Shown here: one piece after another, positions 45,501 to 53,801 of the stretch
Layout of the letters: each line of letters starts with the position of its first letter
How positions within the stretch are numbered: position 1 is the stretch's first letter
Origin: Polaromonas sp.
GTDB lineage: Bacteria; Pseudomonadota; Gammaproteobacteria; Burkholderiales; Burkholderiaceae_C
Length of the DNA stretch: 57,842 bases
Assembly: GCA_013298815.1 (NCBI GenBank)
Contig: JAAFJF010000014.1
Location: 1-57,842 of the forward strand
Reading direction: 5' to 3'
Program-made: the position numbers and the translations under genes
The notes under the pieces: model-generated
The model's input: the letters and a program-made list of their open reading frames with translations, nothing else
The model's database searches: none
Told to the model about the DNA's origin: nothing

Positions 45501-46073
45501 GTTAAACGCAAGATTGACGATTTGATCGATTCGCGCGAACCCCAGTTGCTAGCCGGCATCATCAGCGATTTTCGTGTCATCAATGGCCAGCGCGGTAAGC
45601 TTGGTTTGTTCAAGTTAGACGATACCTCTGGTCAAATTGACGCCACTGTGGACGATGCCACGATGCAGGCGAACCGCAACTTGTTCAAAGAAGACGAATT
45701 GATCATCGTGATGGGTGTGATTCAGGCTGACAGATTCTCAGGCGGTAGTCCACGGTTAAAAATCAACCAATTGTGGGATTTGCCGACCGCGCGGTGCCGC
45801 TTTGGCAAGCATTTGAAAGTGGATGTTGGCGATAAAACACCAGATATCAGCCGCCTGCTACGCGAATTTCCTCCTGTGAAGGTACAAACCGAGCAGGGCG
45901 ATTTGCTGCGTGGCATGTCCGTGCGTATGTCAGTGGCGCGAACCGCAGACATAGGTGTCGTTAATGCTGAAATTCAGTTAGGTGATGATGCTAAGTTTTA
46001 TCCCAGCGATGCGGCGTTGGCGAGTTGGATGGCGCAATCAGGCATTTCTAAAACACATATTGTTTATGAGTAA
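42525..46073 (+). CDS. dnaE: DNA polymerase III subunit alpha
   Basis: The replicative polymerase of the type DnaE1, 1182 residues. The N-terminal PHP domain begins FVHLRQHTEFSVVDGTNRI. The palm with catalytic aspartates is PDFDIDFCQANRDRVIDYV at residues 402-420, followed by YGREAVSQIVTFGTMAARAA. Beyond it lie the fingers, the helix-hairpin-helix, the OB fold (LLAGIISDFRVINGQRGKLG) and the tau-binding tail. It converges on tolA, with repeat copy J between. Just upstream (42462-42500) AATTTTGCA occurs twice in a short A/T-rich stretch. Confidence 0.98.
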   Translation: MFVHLRQHTEFSVVDGTNRIADVIEAASADQQPALAITDLNNLFGTVKFYKIARKSGVKPLIGAEIFLEGLNQDSTALSRMLLLVQNNQGYLNLSELLTRAWTKNIVKAQAVCKLAWLQELNAGLIVLSGAQSGVVGQALLQGDALLAADFAMQLATMFPHRFYVELQRAGRTDDEKYIALAVQLAARLKLPVVATHPVQFTDIGGYDAHEARVCISDGEILGNQRRVRKFTREQYFKSNAQMQALFGDLPSALSNSLEIAKRCNLNLVLGKPQLPVFPTPEVNGQKLSPEDYFRYASLEGLEVRLKHLYPDEALREAKKPTYLARLEFEIGTILKMGFPGYFLIVGDFINWAKNNGCPVGPGRGSGAGSLVAYALKITDLDPLQYNLLFERFLNPERVSMPDFDIDFCQANRDRVIDYVKLKYGREAVSQIVTFGTMAARAAVRDVGRVLDMSYTFCDGISKLIPNKPGISVTLQLPPPGRAKDDKMVYASEAEPILAERERNEDEVKTLLELARKLEGMTRNVGMHAGGVLIAPGKLTDFCPLYQQPGSESAVSQFDKNDVEDIGLVKFDFLGLATLTILELAREFISKGHAGQENFAYENLPLDDARVYKLFTEGKTEAVFQFESRGMQGMLKDAKPTRLEDLIALNALYRPGPMDLIPSFVARKHGREVVEYPHPMVADMLSETYGIMVYQEQVMQTAQILGGYSLGGADMLRRAMGKKDADEMARHRQIFRDGASKNAIDEEKADEIFDLMEKFAGYGFNKSHAAAYSLLAYHTAWIKVHYTAEFFCANMTIEMGDTDKLKILYEDAQRPILGKPGITFEPPDVNRGVYRFEPVSANVIRYGLGAIKGTGQQAVEAIVAARQSGGLFTSLFDFCVRVERSKINKRTVEALIKAGAFDTLQQNRAAMLDSVDLAFDFASAAEANANQGGLFDMMGGDDDTHGSSTQEPELSDATPWGVKERLTLEKTAMGFYFSGHLFDEVSREIRQFVKRKIDDLIDSREPQLLAGIISDFRVINGQRGKLGLFKLDDTSGQIDATVDDATMQANRNLFKEDELIIVMGVIQADRFSGGSPRLKINQLWDLPTARCRFGKHLKVDVGDKTPDISRLLREFPPVKVQTEQGDLLRGMSVRMSVARTADIGVVNAEIQLGDDAKFYPSDAALASWMAQSGISKTHIVYE

Positions 46074-46086
46074 AATATGTCTGTAA

Positions 46087-46126
46087 ACCGCATATTTAAT
46101 GCCTGATCCGCTATTAAATTTATAGT
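46087..46126 (-). repeat. Dispersed palindromic repeat, copy J
   Basis: Diverged copy CGCATATTTAATGCCTGATC with dyad GCTATTAAATTTATAGT. It fills the 56-base gap between the convergent dnaE and tolA genes, where no other terminator is seen. Confidence 0.75.
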
Positions 46127-46129
46127 AAA

Positions 46130-47056
46130 TTACAGCAAATCTTTGGGTTTGAAATACATTTCTAAAGTCGACGGGATGCGTCCATCTGTATCTTTAGGCA
46201 GTATTTCTGTCTTGTCTAAAGCGCGCAATACAGCATCATCCCAAGCTTTGTTACCACTAGATTTGATGATCTTACGTCCTGTGATAGAGCCGTCTGGCGA
46301 GGTTCTAACTTCCACGCCCGCTTCAATATTGCCTGAAACTTCTGCTGTAAACACAATGTTAGGCTTTACTCTGGCGCTAACGCGACCAGCGTAGCCAGCC
46401 GAAGGGCCTGTCGACTGCTTGGCGGTACCCGTAGCCGTTTCCCCACCGCCAGCGCCAGCCAACCCAGCAATGCGTTTTAAATTTGCTTCTCGCGCTGCTT
46501 TTAGCGAGGCTTCGTATTTCTTATCGTTCTCTGCAGCTTTGGCATCTGCAGCTTTCTTGGCTTCTAGTTTCTTGGCCTCTAAAGCACGTTTTTTCTTATC
46601 CAAGGCTTCTAATCTAGCTTCTTCGGCCGCGTCCTCTTCGGCTTTCTTTTTGGCCAAAGCTTTGGCCTCAGCCGCCTTTTTTTTCTCTAGGTTCTTCTTT
46701 TCTTCTTTTTTTGCTTTTTCAATTGCTATCTGCGGTTCAATTTTGGGCTCTGGTTCCGGCTCAGCGACTTTGACGGGTTTAGGGGGTGGGGGTGGCTCGA
46801 TTTTTGGCTCAGGCTTGGGTTCTGGCTGCGGTGGTGGTGTCAGAGTTGGCTCCACCAAGGCTGGCGCGGCTTGCTGCACGGTAGTCGACCACAATTCAGC
46901 TTGCACAGGGGCATTGGTTGATTCACGTTTCCAGCCTACGCCCCAAGTAAGGGCGGCGATGAGGAATGCATGCGCCAAAATCGCTAAACCAATGGCACGC
47001 CCACGCCCTGAGGTCGATGGCGGGGTGAACTCTGGGCGGTCTGAGGCTAAAGACAT
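46130..47056 (-). CDS. tolA: Cell envelope protein TolA
   Basis: TolA couples the TolQR motor to the outer membrane, 308 residues. It has an N-terminal membrane anchor (residues 21-40, IGLAILAHAFLIAALTWGVG), a Pro-rich segment (about 70-100) and a long Lys/Ala/Glu helix (about 100-200). A TonB/TolA C-terminal domain holds VKPNIVFTAEVSGNIEAGV and ALDKTEILPKDTDG. It ends the tolQ-tolR-tolA operon. tolB and pal do not follow. Confidence 0.95.
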   Translation of the reverse strand: MSLASDRPEFTPPSTSGRGRAIGLAILAHAFLIAALTWGVGWKRESTNAPVQAELWSTTVQQAAPALVEPTLTPPPQPEPKPEPKIEPPPPPKPVKVAEPEPEPKIEPQIAIEKAKKEEKKNLEKKKAAEAKALAKKKAEEDAAEEARLEALDKKKRALEAKKLEAKKAADAKAAENDKKYEASLKAAREANLKRIAGLAGAGGGETATGTAKQSTGPSAGYAGRVSARVKPNIVFTAEVSGNIEAGVEVRTSPDGSITGRKIIKSSGNKAWDDAVLRALDKTEILPKDTDGRIPSTLEMYFKPKDLL

Positions 47057-47089
47057 GTGATTGCGCTACTCAAGCAAGAGCAATTGATT

Positions 47090-47518
47090 TCATTTTGCAA
47101 GCTGTACAGATAAGCCAACACGCTGAATACCGGCACGTTGTAACTTGTCCATTACATCAACGACGGTTTCGTACTTTACAGCTTTGTCAGCACTGATAAC
47201 GACTGGTGTATCGGTCTTGTTACCTTGGATTTTTTTCACTGCTTCTGCTACTTTACTTGCAGCAATGGAAGCGGGTTTTGCTGGATCTTTGGCGGTTTCC
47301 ATGGTCAATGAGCCGCTTTTATCAATATTAATTTTTATGACTTGATCCGGCGCTTTATTTGCTTTACCTATGCTGGGCAAATCAATCACACTAGGAGAAA
47401 TTAGCGGTGCAGTGACCATAAAGATAATCAACAAAACCAACATCACGTCGATGAATGGCACCATGTTGATTTCATTGATGGTGCGCCTGCCACGGCCGCG
47501 CGAAACGGTGGCTACCAT
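47090..47518 (-). CDS. tolR: Tol-Pal system protein TolR
   Basis: A 142-residue inner-membrane component of the proton-driven Tol motor. A single membrane helix at about residues 20-40 (VPFIDVMLVLLIIFMVTA) carries the conserved Asp. The periplasmic ExbD/TolR domain ends YETVVDVMDKLQRAGIQRVG. It lies three bases after tolQ and 33 bases before tolA. Confidence 0.96.
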   Translation of the reverse strand: MVATVSRGRGRRTINEINMVPFIDVMLVLLIIFMVTAPLISPSVIDLPSIGKANKAPDQVIKINIDKSGSLTMETAKDPAKPASIAASKVAEAVKKIQGNKTDTPVVISADKAVKYETVVDVMDKLQRAGIQRVGLSVQLAK

Positions 47519-47521
47519 AGT

Positions 47522-48208
47522 TTAGCTCGCAACTTTCGCGCTCAAGTTGCGCTGCAAAATGTTAGAAAATTCTTCAATAAAGGTTTCCAGCTTGATAGCA
47601 ATGCGATCAATATCGTGTGCAAATCGGTTGTACGCGACAACGGCAGGAATCGCTGCAAACAATCCAATAGCAGTAGCCACCAGCGCCTCTGCAATACCTG
47701 GCGCGACCGTCGATAATGTCACTTGCGCCATAGATGCTAGTCCAGTGAACGAATGCATGATTCCCCAAACCGTACCGAACAAACCGACATAGGGCGACAC
47801 AGAGCCAACGGACGCAAGGAAAGACAAGTTGGTTTCAATGGCATCCAGTTCACGCTGAAAACTAGCCCGCATGGCGCGGCGTGCACCGTCTAAGAGCGCA
47901 CTGTTGTCGTCAATGCGGCGCTCACGCAGTTTCTGGTACTCACGCATGCCACTGGCAAAAATCCGCTCCATGGGCCCTGCGTTGGGGTCATTCTTCTTGG
48001 CTGCGCTGGCTAGTTCATTTAAGCTAGTACCCGACCAAAAATCCGCTTCAAATTCATCGTTCAAGCGTTTAACGCGTTTCAAAGCAAAGTATTTGCGAAA
48101 TATGGCCGCCCAGCTGGCTACGGAAATCGTCATCAGGAGTGCGATGACCAGCTGAACCACAAAGCTGGCATGAAGGATGAGCTGCAGGATGGAGAGGTCT
48201 TGGTTCAT
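47522..48208 (-). CDS. tolQ: Tol-Pal system protein TolQ
   Basis: A 228-residue inner-membrane MotA/TolQ/ExbB-family protein. Three membrane segments are visible: near residue 20 (FVVQLVIALLMTISVASWAA), near 135 (LASVGSVSPYVGLFGTVWGI) and near 170 (PGIAEALVATAIGLFAAIPA). These form the proton channel with TolR. ybgC, which often precedes it, is absent. The upstream neighbour is an aminotransferase 92 bases away. Confidence 0.96.
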   Translation of the reverse strand: MNQDLSILQLILHASFVVQLVIALLMTISVASWAAIFRKYFALKRVKRLNDEFEADFWSGTSLNELASAAKKNDPNAGPMERIFASGMREYQKLRERRIDDNSALLDGARRAMRASFQRELDAIETNLSFLASVGSVSPYVGLFGTVWGIMHSFTGLASMAQVTLSTVAPGIAEALVATAIGLFAAIPAVVAYNRFAHDIDRIAIKLETFIEEFSNILQRNLSAKVAS

Positions 48209-48300
48209 ATATCAGTGGAAATTGTGATTGTGAGGTATGTTCGCTCGATTAGTTCAGCGATTAGCCTTCGACAAAGTTACAAGTTGTATATTGCAATTGT

Positions 48301-49488
48301 TTATGACAACATGACCCGCAAACGTTCAATCGCCTGCTGTAGCTGTGTCAATGAGTTGGCCGTTGAAAAACGTATGAACTTCGCCGTCTCATACGTTCCA
48401 AAATCTCGCCCAGGAGTCACGGCCAAGTGTGCTTTGTGCATGATTTCGTAGGCTAAATCCCAGCTGTCTTTGATGCCAAGTTTGCTACATATTTTGGAGC
48501 AATCTGCCCAAGCGTAAAAAGCACCATCTGGCATAACTGGGACTTCAAAACCAAGCTCTTGAAGTGCTGGAATAAAATAATCACGACGCGCTTTGAACTC
48601 GGCTCTGCGTTTCTCATACTCAGTGATAGAGGCTTCTTCAAAACAAGCTAAGGCTGCATGCTGTGTCACCGTGCTTGGGCAAATAAACAAGTTTTGCGCG
48701 ATGCGTTCAATGACCGGCGCCAAAGCATCTGGGACGACCAACCATCCCAGCCGCCAGCCTGTCATGTTGAAGTATTTTGAGAAGCTGTTGATGCTGATAA
48801 CTTGGTCATTCAAACCCAGTGCAGTTTGACCGTAAGTATCGTCGTGGCTGAGGCCAAGATAAATCTCATCAATCAGCGTGATGCCGCTTTGCTTTTGCAC
48901 AAAACTGTGGATGCGGCGCATTTCATCGGGATGAATAGATGCGCCAGTCGGGTTAGAAGGTGATGCCAGCAACACGCCACGGGTTTTTCCTGTTTGCCAT
49001 GCCGCTTCTACCTTAGCTGCGCTGAGTTGAAAGCGCTCAGCCGCAGTCGTCGGAATCATCACCGGCACGCCATCAACCGCGCTGACGAACTGGCGGTTGC
49101 ACGGGTAGCTGGGGTCTGGCATTAAGATTTCATCACCCGAATTAATCAACGCTAAACATGCCAACTGCAATGCAGCAGATGCACCCGCTGTCAAAACGAT
49201 ACGTGTAGCGGGAATATCGACATTGAAACGTTGTTTGTACCAATGGCTAATCCGCTCGCGTAGCTCAGGCATACCGCTGGCTTGTGTGTACTGGGTGTTG
49301 CCAGCATGAACGGCACGAATGGCGGCTGCTTGCACCAGTGGCGGTGCTGTGAAATCTGGTTCACCTACATTCAAATAGAGCATGGGACGCTCTGTATTGA
49401 GTAGCTTGTCTCCCAATAATCGCGCCGCTTTGGCCACTTCCATCACATAAAAAGGCTCAATGCGCTGGGCGCGATTCGAAATTTGCAT
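48301..49488 (-). CDS. PLP-dependent class I/II aminotransferase
   Basis: A 395-residue fold-type I aminotransferase. The substrate and PLP sites are seen in LYLNVGEPDFTAPPLV, then LTAGASAALQLACLALI, SPSNPTGASI and the PLP-lysine segment SFSKYFNMTGWRLGW. The Arg that holds the substrate carboxylate is in KFIRFSTANS. Such enzymes next to nusB in Burkholderiales are annotated only as aminotransferases, so the donor and acceptor cannot be given. It follows nusB by 54 bases. Confidence 0.93.
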   Translation of the reverse strand: MQISNRAQRIEPFYVMEVAKAARLLGDKLLNTERPMLYLNVGEPDFTAPPLVQAAAIRAVHAGNTQYTQASGMPELRERISHWYKQRFNVDIPATRIVLTAGASAALQLACLALINSGDEILMPDPSYPCNRQFVSAVDGVPVMIPTTAAERFQLSAAKVEAAWQTGKTRGVLLASPSNPTGASIHPDEMRRIHSFVQKQSGITLIDEIYLGLSHDDTYGQTALGLNDQVISINSFSKYFNMTGWRLGWLVVPDALAPVIERIAQNLFICPSTVTQHAALACFEEASITEYEKRRAEFKARRDYFIPALQELGFEVPVMPDGAFYAWADCSKICSKLGIKDSWDLAYEIMHKAHLAVTPGRDFGTYETAKFIRFSTANSLTQLQQAIERLRVMLS

Positions 49489-49542
49489 GTTTCTTTATAG
49501 CAGTTGTAAAGTTTTAAATTTTCTAAAAATTAATCCTAAAAA

Positions 49543-50175
49543 TCAATCAGTGACTACGTTGACTTTGCCGTTGGCAATATCCGCTTGCACTTCGCGTGAG
49601 CGAAGCTCAGAGGCCAAGCCGTTGAGCACGCCATTCACATACTTATGACCATCCGTGCCGCCAAACTCTTTGGCCAGCTCAATGCATTCGTTGATGACAA
49701 CGCGCCACGGTATATCTAAACAATGCTTGAATTCATATGTACCAATCCACATCACGCTGTGCTCGATAGGGGAAATTTCAGCTAATGGGCGATCCAAGAA
49801 AGGCAAAATAAGCTCGTCTAAATCAGTGGCTTGCTCTATGCAACCGTGCATTAATGCATCGTAATGTGTGGTGTCAGCTTTGCTGAAACCGGCTAAATCG
49901 CGTGTAAAAATATCAATCGAATCTGCATCGTTGCGACCCACCAGGTGTTGATAAAGCGCTTGCAAAGCAAATTCGCGCGCACGGCTGCGTACCGATTTGC
50001 TGCCCGCCTTGCGTGCGCCTGTGCTGGTCACGCCCGTGCGCACTTGACGGGGAGGGCGGTTACCAGAAGCAGTTTTTTTAGCTGTACTGTCAGGCCTATT
50101 GTCAATGCTGAGGCTTTGCGCTACAAACGGTTTTGGTGCAAAGGTATTCGGTTTTTCAGAAGGCGAAGAGTTCAT
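49543..50175 (-). CDS. nusB: Transcription antitermination protein NusB
   Basis: NusB binds boxA RNA with NusE and aids antitermination of rRNA operons, 210 residues. The all-helical core starts at about residue 60 ([20 protein letters not shown]) and ends with [20 protein letters not shown] and VNGVLNGLA. The first 60 residues are a Pro/Ser/Lys-rich extension not needed by the fold. Its ATG overlaps the ribH stop in an ATGA. Confidence 0.96.
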   Translation of the reverse strand: MNSSPSEKPNTFAPKPFVAQSLSIDNRPDSTAKKTASGNRPPRQVRTGVTSTGARKAGSKSVRSRAREFALQALYQHLVGRNDADSIDIFTRDLAGFSKADTTHYDALMHGCIEQATDLDELILPFLDRPLAEISPIEHSVMWIGTYEFKHCLDIPWRVVINECIELAKEFGGTDGHKYVNGVLNGLASELRSREVQADIANGKVNVVTD

Positions 50176-50657
50176 GACAGAGTATTCAGTAAATTTGCCA
50201 TTTCCACAGCAACACGGGCGGCTTCGATACCGTTGATGGTTTGGCGTGCATGCGCTTGGGCAGTGTTTTCCACTGTCAAAATCGCATTGGCAATCGGTAA
50301 TTTGTAATCTAAGGCGATGCGTGAAATACTCGCGCCAGACTCGTTGGCTACCAGCTCAAAGTGATACGTCTCGCCGCGAATGATGCATCCAATAGCGATT
50401 AAGGCATCAAACTCATTTCTTTCAGCCAAAGCTTGAAGCGCTACGGGTACTTCCAAAGCACCGGGCACGGAATGATGCTCAATATGTTTGTCTGCAACAC
50501 CTAAGGCTAAAAGTTCGGTCTTACAGGCTTCTGCCAGTGCGTTGGTGATGCCTTCATTAAAGCGTGCCTGTACTATGCCAACGTAAAGCTTTTTGCCATC
50601 CAATCTGTGGTCGGACACATTCAATGTACCTTTGTTTTTGATATCTACGCCAAACAT
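50172..50657 (-). CDS. ribH: Lumazine synthase RibH
   Basis: 6,7-dimethyl-8-ribityllumazine synthase, 161 residues, the penultimate step of riboflavin synthesis. Active-site segments are [16 protein letters not shown], then [33 protein letters not shown] and the terminal domain. It follows the ribB gene by 14 bases and overlaps nusB. Confidence 0.97.
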   Translation of the reverse strand: MFGVDIKNKGTLNVSDHRLDGKKLYVGIVQARFNEGITNALAEACKTELLALGVADKHIEHHSVPGALEVPVALQALAERNEFDALIAIGCIIRGETYHFELVANESGASISRIALDYKLPIANAILTVENTAQAHARQTINGIEAARVAVEMANLLNTLS

Positions 50658-50671
50658 ACGTTTCCTTTTTC

Positions 50672-51835
50672 TTATTTTTGTTCAGTCTTTGGCAAATAAC
50701 CCACCACTTCAACACCGTAGCCTACCATGCTGGGCATAGGGCGTGGGTTGCCTAGAAGCGTCATTTTTTTGACGCCACAATCACGCAAAATCTGCGTGCC
50801 GATACCATAAGTGCGCAAGTCCATGCGGCCGCGCTCCGGCGCTTGAGCAGGACGCGCCGTACCTTCAAATTGCGCTAGCAATTGGCTAGCACTCTCGCCA
50901 CAGTTGAGCAACACGATGACGCCGCGCCCTTCAGCGTTGATGCGTTTTAGGCTTTCATCTAAGCTCCATGAGTGCATGGTACGACCCTGATCCAGTAAAT
51001 CAATCACTGACAGCGGCTCGTGCACACGCGCTAACACCGTGTCTTGTGGTTGCCAGCTGCCTTTGACCAGTGCCAAATGTACGCCGCTGCTGGGTTTGTC
51101 TTGAAAAGCATGCGCCGTGAATTCACCGTACGCCGTGTGTAGCGTGCGCGTTCCCATTTTTTGAATTAGCGATTCTTTTTGACTGCGGTGTTCTATCAAA
51201 TCAGCAATGGTACCGATTTTTAGTCCATGCTCCGCTGCAAACAACTGTAAATCAGGCAAGCGTGCCATCGTACCGTCGTCTTTCATAATCTCGCAAATCA
51301 CAGCGCTGGGCGAGCACCCGGCCAGTTGCGCCAAGTCACAGCCCGCTTCCGTGTGACCAGCGCGCATCAGCACGCCGCCGTCTACTGCTTGCAGTGGGAA
51401 GATGTGGCCAGGTTGCACTAAATCATGCGCTGTCGCATTTTTGGCAACTGCTGCCTGTACCGTGATGGCGCGGTCAGCGGCGGAAATACCCGTCGTCACA
51501 CCCTCAGCCGCTTCGATAGACACAGTAAACGCTGTCGAATATTTGCCGCCATTGCGCGTCGCCATCGGTGGCAGTTGCAAGCGTTCGCAGCGTTCTTTTG
51601 TCAGCGTGAGGCAAATCAAGCCACGGCCAAAGCGTGCCATAAAATTAATAGCATCAGCAGTAACAAAATCGCTGGCTAGAACCAAATCACCTTCATTTTC
51701 ACGGTCTTCTTCATCAACCAATATGACGATTTTCCCGGCTGCAATATCGGCAATGATGTCTTCAACGGGCGATATTTTCACTGGTACAAGGCTATTAGCA
51801 TTGTTGTTACTTGGGACAATAGAGAGTGAGGTCAT
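50672..51835 (-). CDS. ribB: DHBP synthase RibB with degenerate GTP cyclohydrolase II-like domain
   Basis: 3,4-dihydroxy-2-butanone-4-phosphate synthase, 387 residues from the ATG at 51835. A longer frame begins with TTG at 51865. The N-terminal 210 residues are a complete Rib[18 protein letters not shown], then [11 protein letters not shown] and [17 protein letters not shown]. The C-terminal half follows the RibA pattern, but where RibA has the zinc site and its C-x-C-G motif this protein has [20 protein letters not shown] with no cysteines. It is therefore like the RibBX proteins, which lack cyclohydrolase activity. A separate ribA is expected elsewhere in the genome. Confidence 0.93.
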   Translation of the reverse strand: MTSLSIVPSNNNANSLVPVKISPVEDIIADIAAGKIVILVDEEDRENEGDLVLASDFVTADAINFMARFGRGLICLTLTKERCERLQLPPMATRNGGKYSTAFTVSIEAAEGVTTGISAADRAITVQAAVAKNATAHDLVQPGHIFPLQAVDGGVLMRAGHTEAGCDLAQLAGCSPSAVICEIMKDDGTMARLPDLQLFAAEHGLKIGTIADLIEHRSQKESLIQKMGTRTLHTAYGEFTAHAFQDKPSSGVHLALVKGSWQPQDTVLARVHEPLSVIDLLDQGRTMHSWSLDESLKRINAEGRGVIVLLNCGESASQLLAQFEGTARPAQAPERGRMDLRTYGIGTQILRDCGVKKMTLLGNPRPMPSMVGYGVEVVGYLPKTEQK

Positions 51836-51868
51836 GATGGAATCTTTCGTGAAGATAGTGTTCAATAC

Positions 51869-52555
51869 TTATTGACTTTGAGCCGTTAACTTTTCAAAAC
51901 TAAGCATCCGCTCTACATATCTGGCAACGGTATCGATTTCTAAATTGACCGTTGAGGCAGCGCCAGAACCAGCTTTTAAGCTGCCAAGCGCGGTATTTTC
52001 AATGGTGTGGGGAATCAAGTTGATACTTAGTTCTGTGCTTAGCTTGCCGTTCAATGTTGAATCGACAACACGATTTACTGTCAAACTCACCCCATTCACG
52101 GTGATGGAACCTTTGTAAGCCATAAACTTGCCCAGCTCTGGCAGGCAGGTGATGCGTAGTTCCCAGCTTTCACCCACAGGTTCAAAAAAGCTAACATGGC
52201 CAACCCCGTCGACGTGACCAGACACAATGTGCCCACCTAGGCGGTCATGCGCACGCAAAGCTTTCTCTAAATTAACCGTACCAAGTTCGGTTAACCCAGC
52301 GGTTTTAAGGAGTGATTCTGCAGAAATGTCGATAGTGAATTGGTTGACAGCAGTATCGAACGATGTCACCGTCATGCAAGCGCCGTTTATGGCGATGCTG
52401 TCTCCCAAACCAACGTCGTCTAAATAGGCGGCAGGGGTGCTGATCGTTAGCCTCTTTCCGAACGAACTGTCGGCAGAGGTTTCTAAAGAGCTGATAGCGT
52501 GAAGAGGGTGAACGGCGACGATGCGCCCTACACCGGTGATGATTCCGGTAAACAT
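51869..52555 (-). CDS. ribE: Riboflavin synthase alpha subunit
   Basis: A 228-residue riboflavin synthase, dismutating two lumazines to riboflavin. The two-barrel signature is clear: MFTGIITGVGRIVAV at the start, DDVGLGDSIAINGACMTVTS in the first barrel, and GHIVSGHVDGVGHV with FMAYKGSITVNGVSLTVNRV in the second. It lies 15 bases after ribD, which leaves no room for a riboswitch. The next start is 33 bases downstream. Confidence 0.97.
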   Translation of the reverse strand: MFTGIITGVGRIVAVHPLHAISSLETSADSSFGKRLTISTPAAYLDDVGLGDSIAINGACMTVTSFDTAVNQFTIDISAESLLKTAGLTELGTVNLEKALRAHDRLGGHIVSGHVDGVGHVSFFEPVGESWELRITCLPELGKFMAYKGSITVNGVSLTVNRVVDSTLNGKLSTELSINLIPHTIENTALGSLKAGSGAASTVNLEIDTVARYVERMLSFEKLTAQSQ

Positions 52556-52570
52556 GCCTCTATTTTCGCA

Positions 52571-53737
52571 TTAAAAAGCATCTCTACCGGTCACCCGCGC
52601 TAAAAGTCGCACATCTGGCCCAACTTTGGCAACAGACACAAAATCAAGCGGTAAGCTGTGGGTCAAATCAGCCAAAGGCGCGAAATTAGCCATTCCTCGT
52701 CCATTGGCATCGTTTCCACCCAGTAATTTTGGTGCTAAATAGATCAAAAATTCATCCACCAAACCTGCTGAAATCAACGCGCCATTCAACGTGGCTCCCG
52801 CTTCCACATGTAGCTCATTGATTTCGCGTTTGGCTAAATCGTGCATCATCGCAGTCAGATCTACTTTGCCAGAAGTATCGAATGATTTGGAATCGGGTAA
52901 AACGATGACCGTTGCACCTTGGTTTTCAAGCGCTATTCGCTTTGCTAGATCATCTGATTTTGTGTAGATAAATATGCGTCTAGCCTGCGTATTTACTGCC
53001 TGAGTAGCTATATTATTTATAGTAAAAATTTTGGCTGAAAGTGGTATTCGCAACGCGCTGTCTACAATCACCACATTAGGTTGCCGCTGTGTCGGCACCG
53101 CACGGACGTCTAACCGTGGGTCGTCAGCCAGTACCGTGCCCACACCCGTCAAAATTGCGCCTGCCCGCGCCCGCCAAGCGTGGCCATCATCACGCGCTTC
53201 GCCAGACGTGATCCATTGACTTTGTCCATTCGACAGTGCTGTTTTTCCATCCAGTGATGCTGCAATTTTCAACCGCACCCAAGGCGTTTTACGCATCATA
53301 CGGCTGAAAAAACCGATCATCAGCTCTTTTGCTGCTAAGGCCTGAGGGTGGTCATTTTGCAGAACTTCTACCTCAATGCCTGCTTTTTGTAATAATTTAA
53401 CACCTTTGCCTGAAACCAAAGGGTTTGGGTCGAGGAGGGCTATGACGACTTTTGCAATTTTAGCCTCAATCAAAGCATTGCAGCATGGCGGCGTACGCCC
53501 ATAATGCGAGCAGGGCTCTAGAGTGACGTACGCGGTTGCACCCTCTGTAGTTTCACCTCTTGCCCGCGCATCTCGCAACGCCATGACCTCAGCATGTGGA
53601 CCACCTGCGGCTTGGGTGTGGCCTTGGGCAATGAGTTTACCGCTGGGGGCAATTAAGACACAGCCCACGGCTGGGTTAGGAGGGCTAAGGTGAGATGCTT
53701 TTTGGGATTGCGTGAGTGCTAAAGCAAATTTCGACAT
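52571..53737 (-). CDS. ribD: Bifunctional deaminase/reductase RibD
   Basis: Performs the second and third steps of riboflavin synthesis, 388 residues. The deaminase domain has GPHAEVMALRDARA and LEPCSHYGRTPPCCNALIEA, with the zinc ligands intact. The reductase domain starts near residue 160 (VRLKIAASLDGKTALSNGQS) and includes LHVEAGATLNGALISAGLVD. Residues about 239-253 (within FTINNIATQAVNTQAR) come from dispersed repeat copy K. They replace a loop between VIVDSALRIPLSAKI and IFIYTK of the reductase, so the fold should tolerate them. It starts a rib operon, following fimT by 64 bases. Confidence 0.96.
   Translation of the reverse strand: MSKFALALTQSQKASHLSPPNPAVGCVLIAPSGKLIAQGHTQAAGGPHAEVMALRDARARGETTEGATAYVTLEPCSHYGRTPPCCNALIEAKIAKVVIALLDPNPLVSGKGVKLLQKAGIEVEVLQNDHPQALAAKELMIGFFSRMMRKTPWVRLKIAASLDGKTALSNGQSQWITSGEARDDGHAWRARAGAILTGVGTVLADDPRLDVRAVPTQRQPNVVIVDSALRIPLSAKIFTINNIATQAVNTQARRIFIYTKSDDLAKRIALENQGATVIVLPDSKSFDTSGKVDLTAMMHDLAKREINELHVEAGATLNGALISAGLVDEFLIYLAPKLLGGNDANGRGMANFAPLADLTHSLPLDFVSVAKVGPDVRLLARVTGRDAF
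52979..53023 (-). repeat. Dispersed palindromic repeat, copy K (inside ribD)
   Basis: TCTAGCCTGCGTATTTACTG, then the dyad GCTATATTATTTATAGT. ribD reads it in the same strand and phase as earP reads copy I. Confidence 0.9.
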
Positions 53738-53801
53738 GATTTAGTACTCTAACAACGAAAAAACAGCAAAAAAATATTGACACAATCAGACTAGTTGATA
53801 T

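Noticed and set aside
52556-52570. FMN riboswitch among the rib genes
   Set aside because: Gaps between ribD, ribE, ribB and ribH are only about 14-33 bases, and the 64 bases before ribD are too short for the aptamer.
509-53023. CRISPR array or insertion sequence behind the repeats
   Set aside because: Copies are kilobases apart, in both orientations, without spacers, and no cas or transposase gene is in the window.
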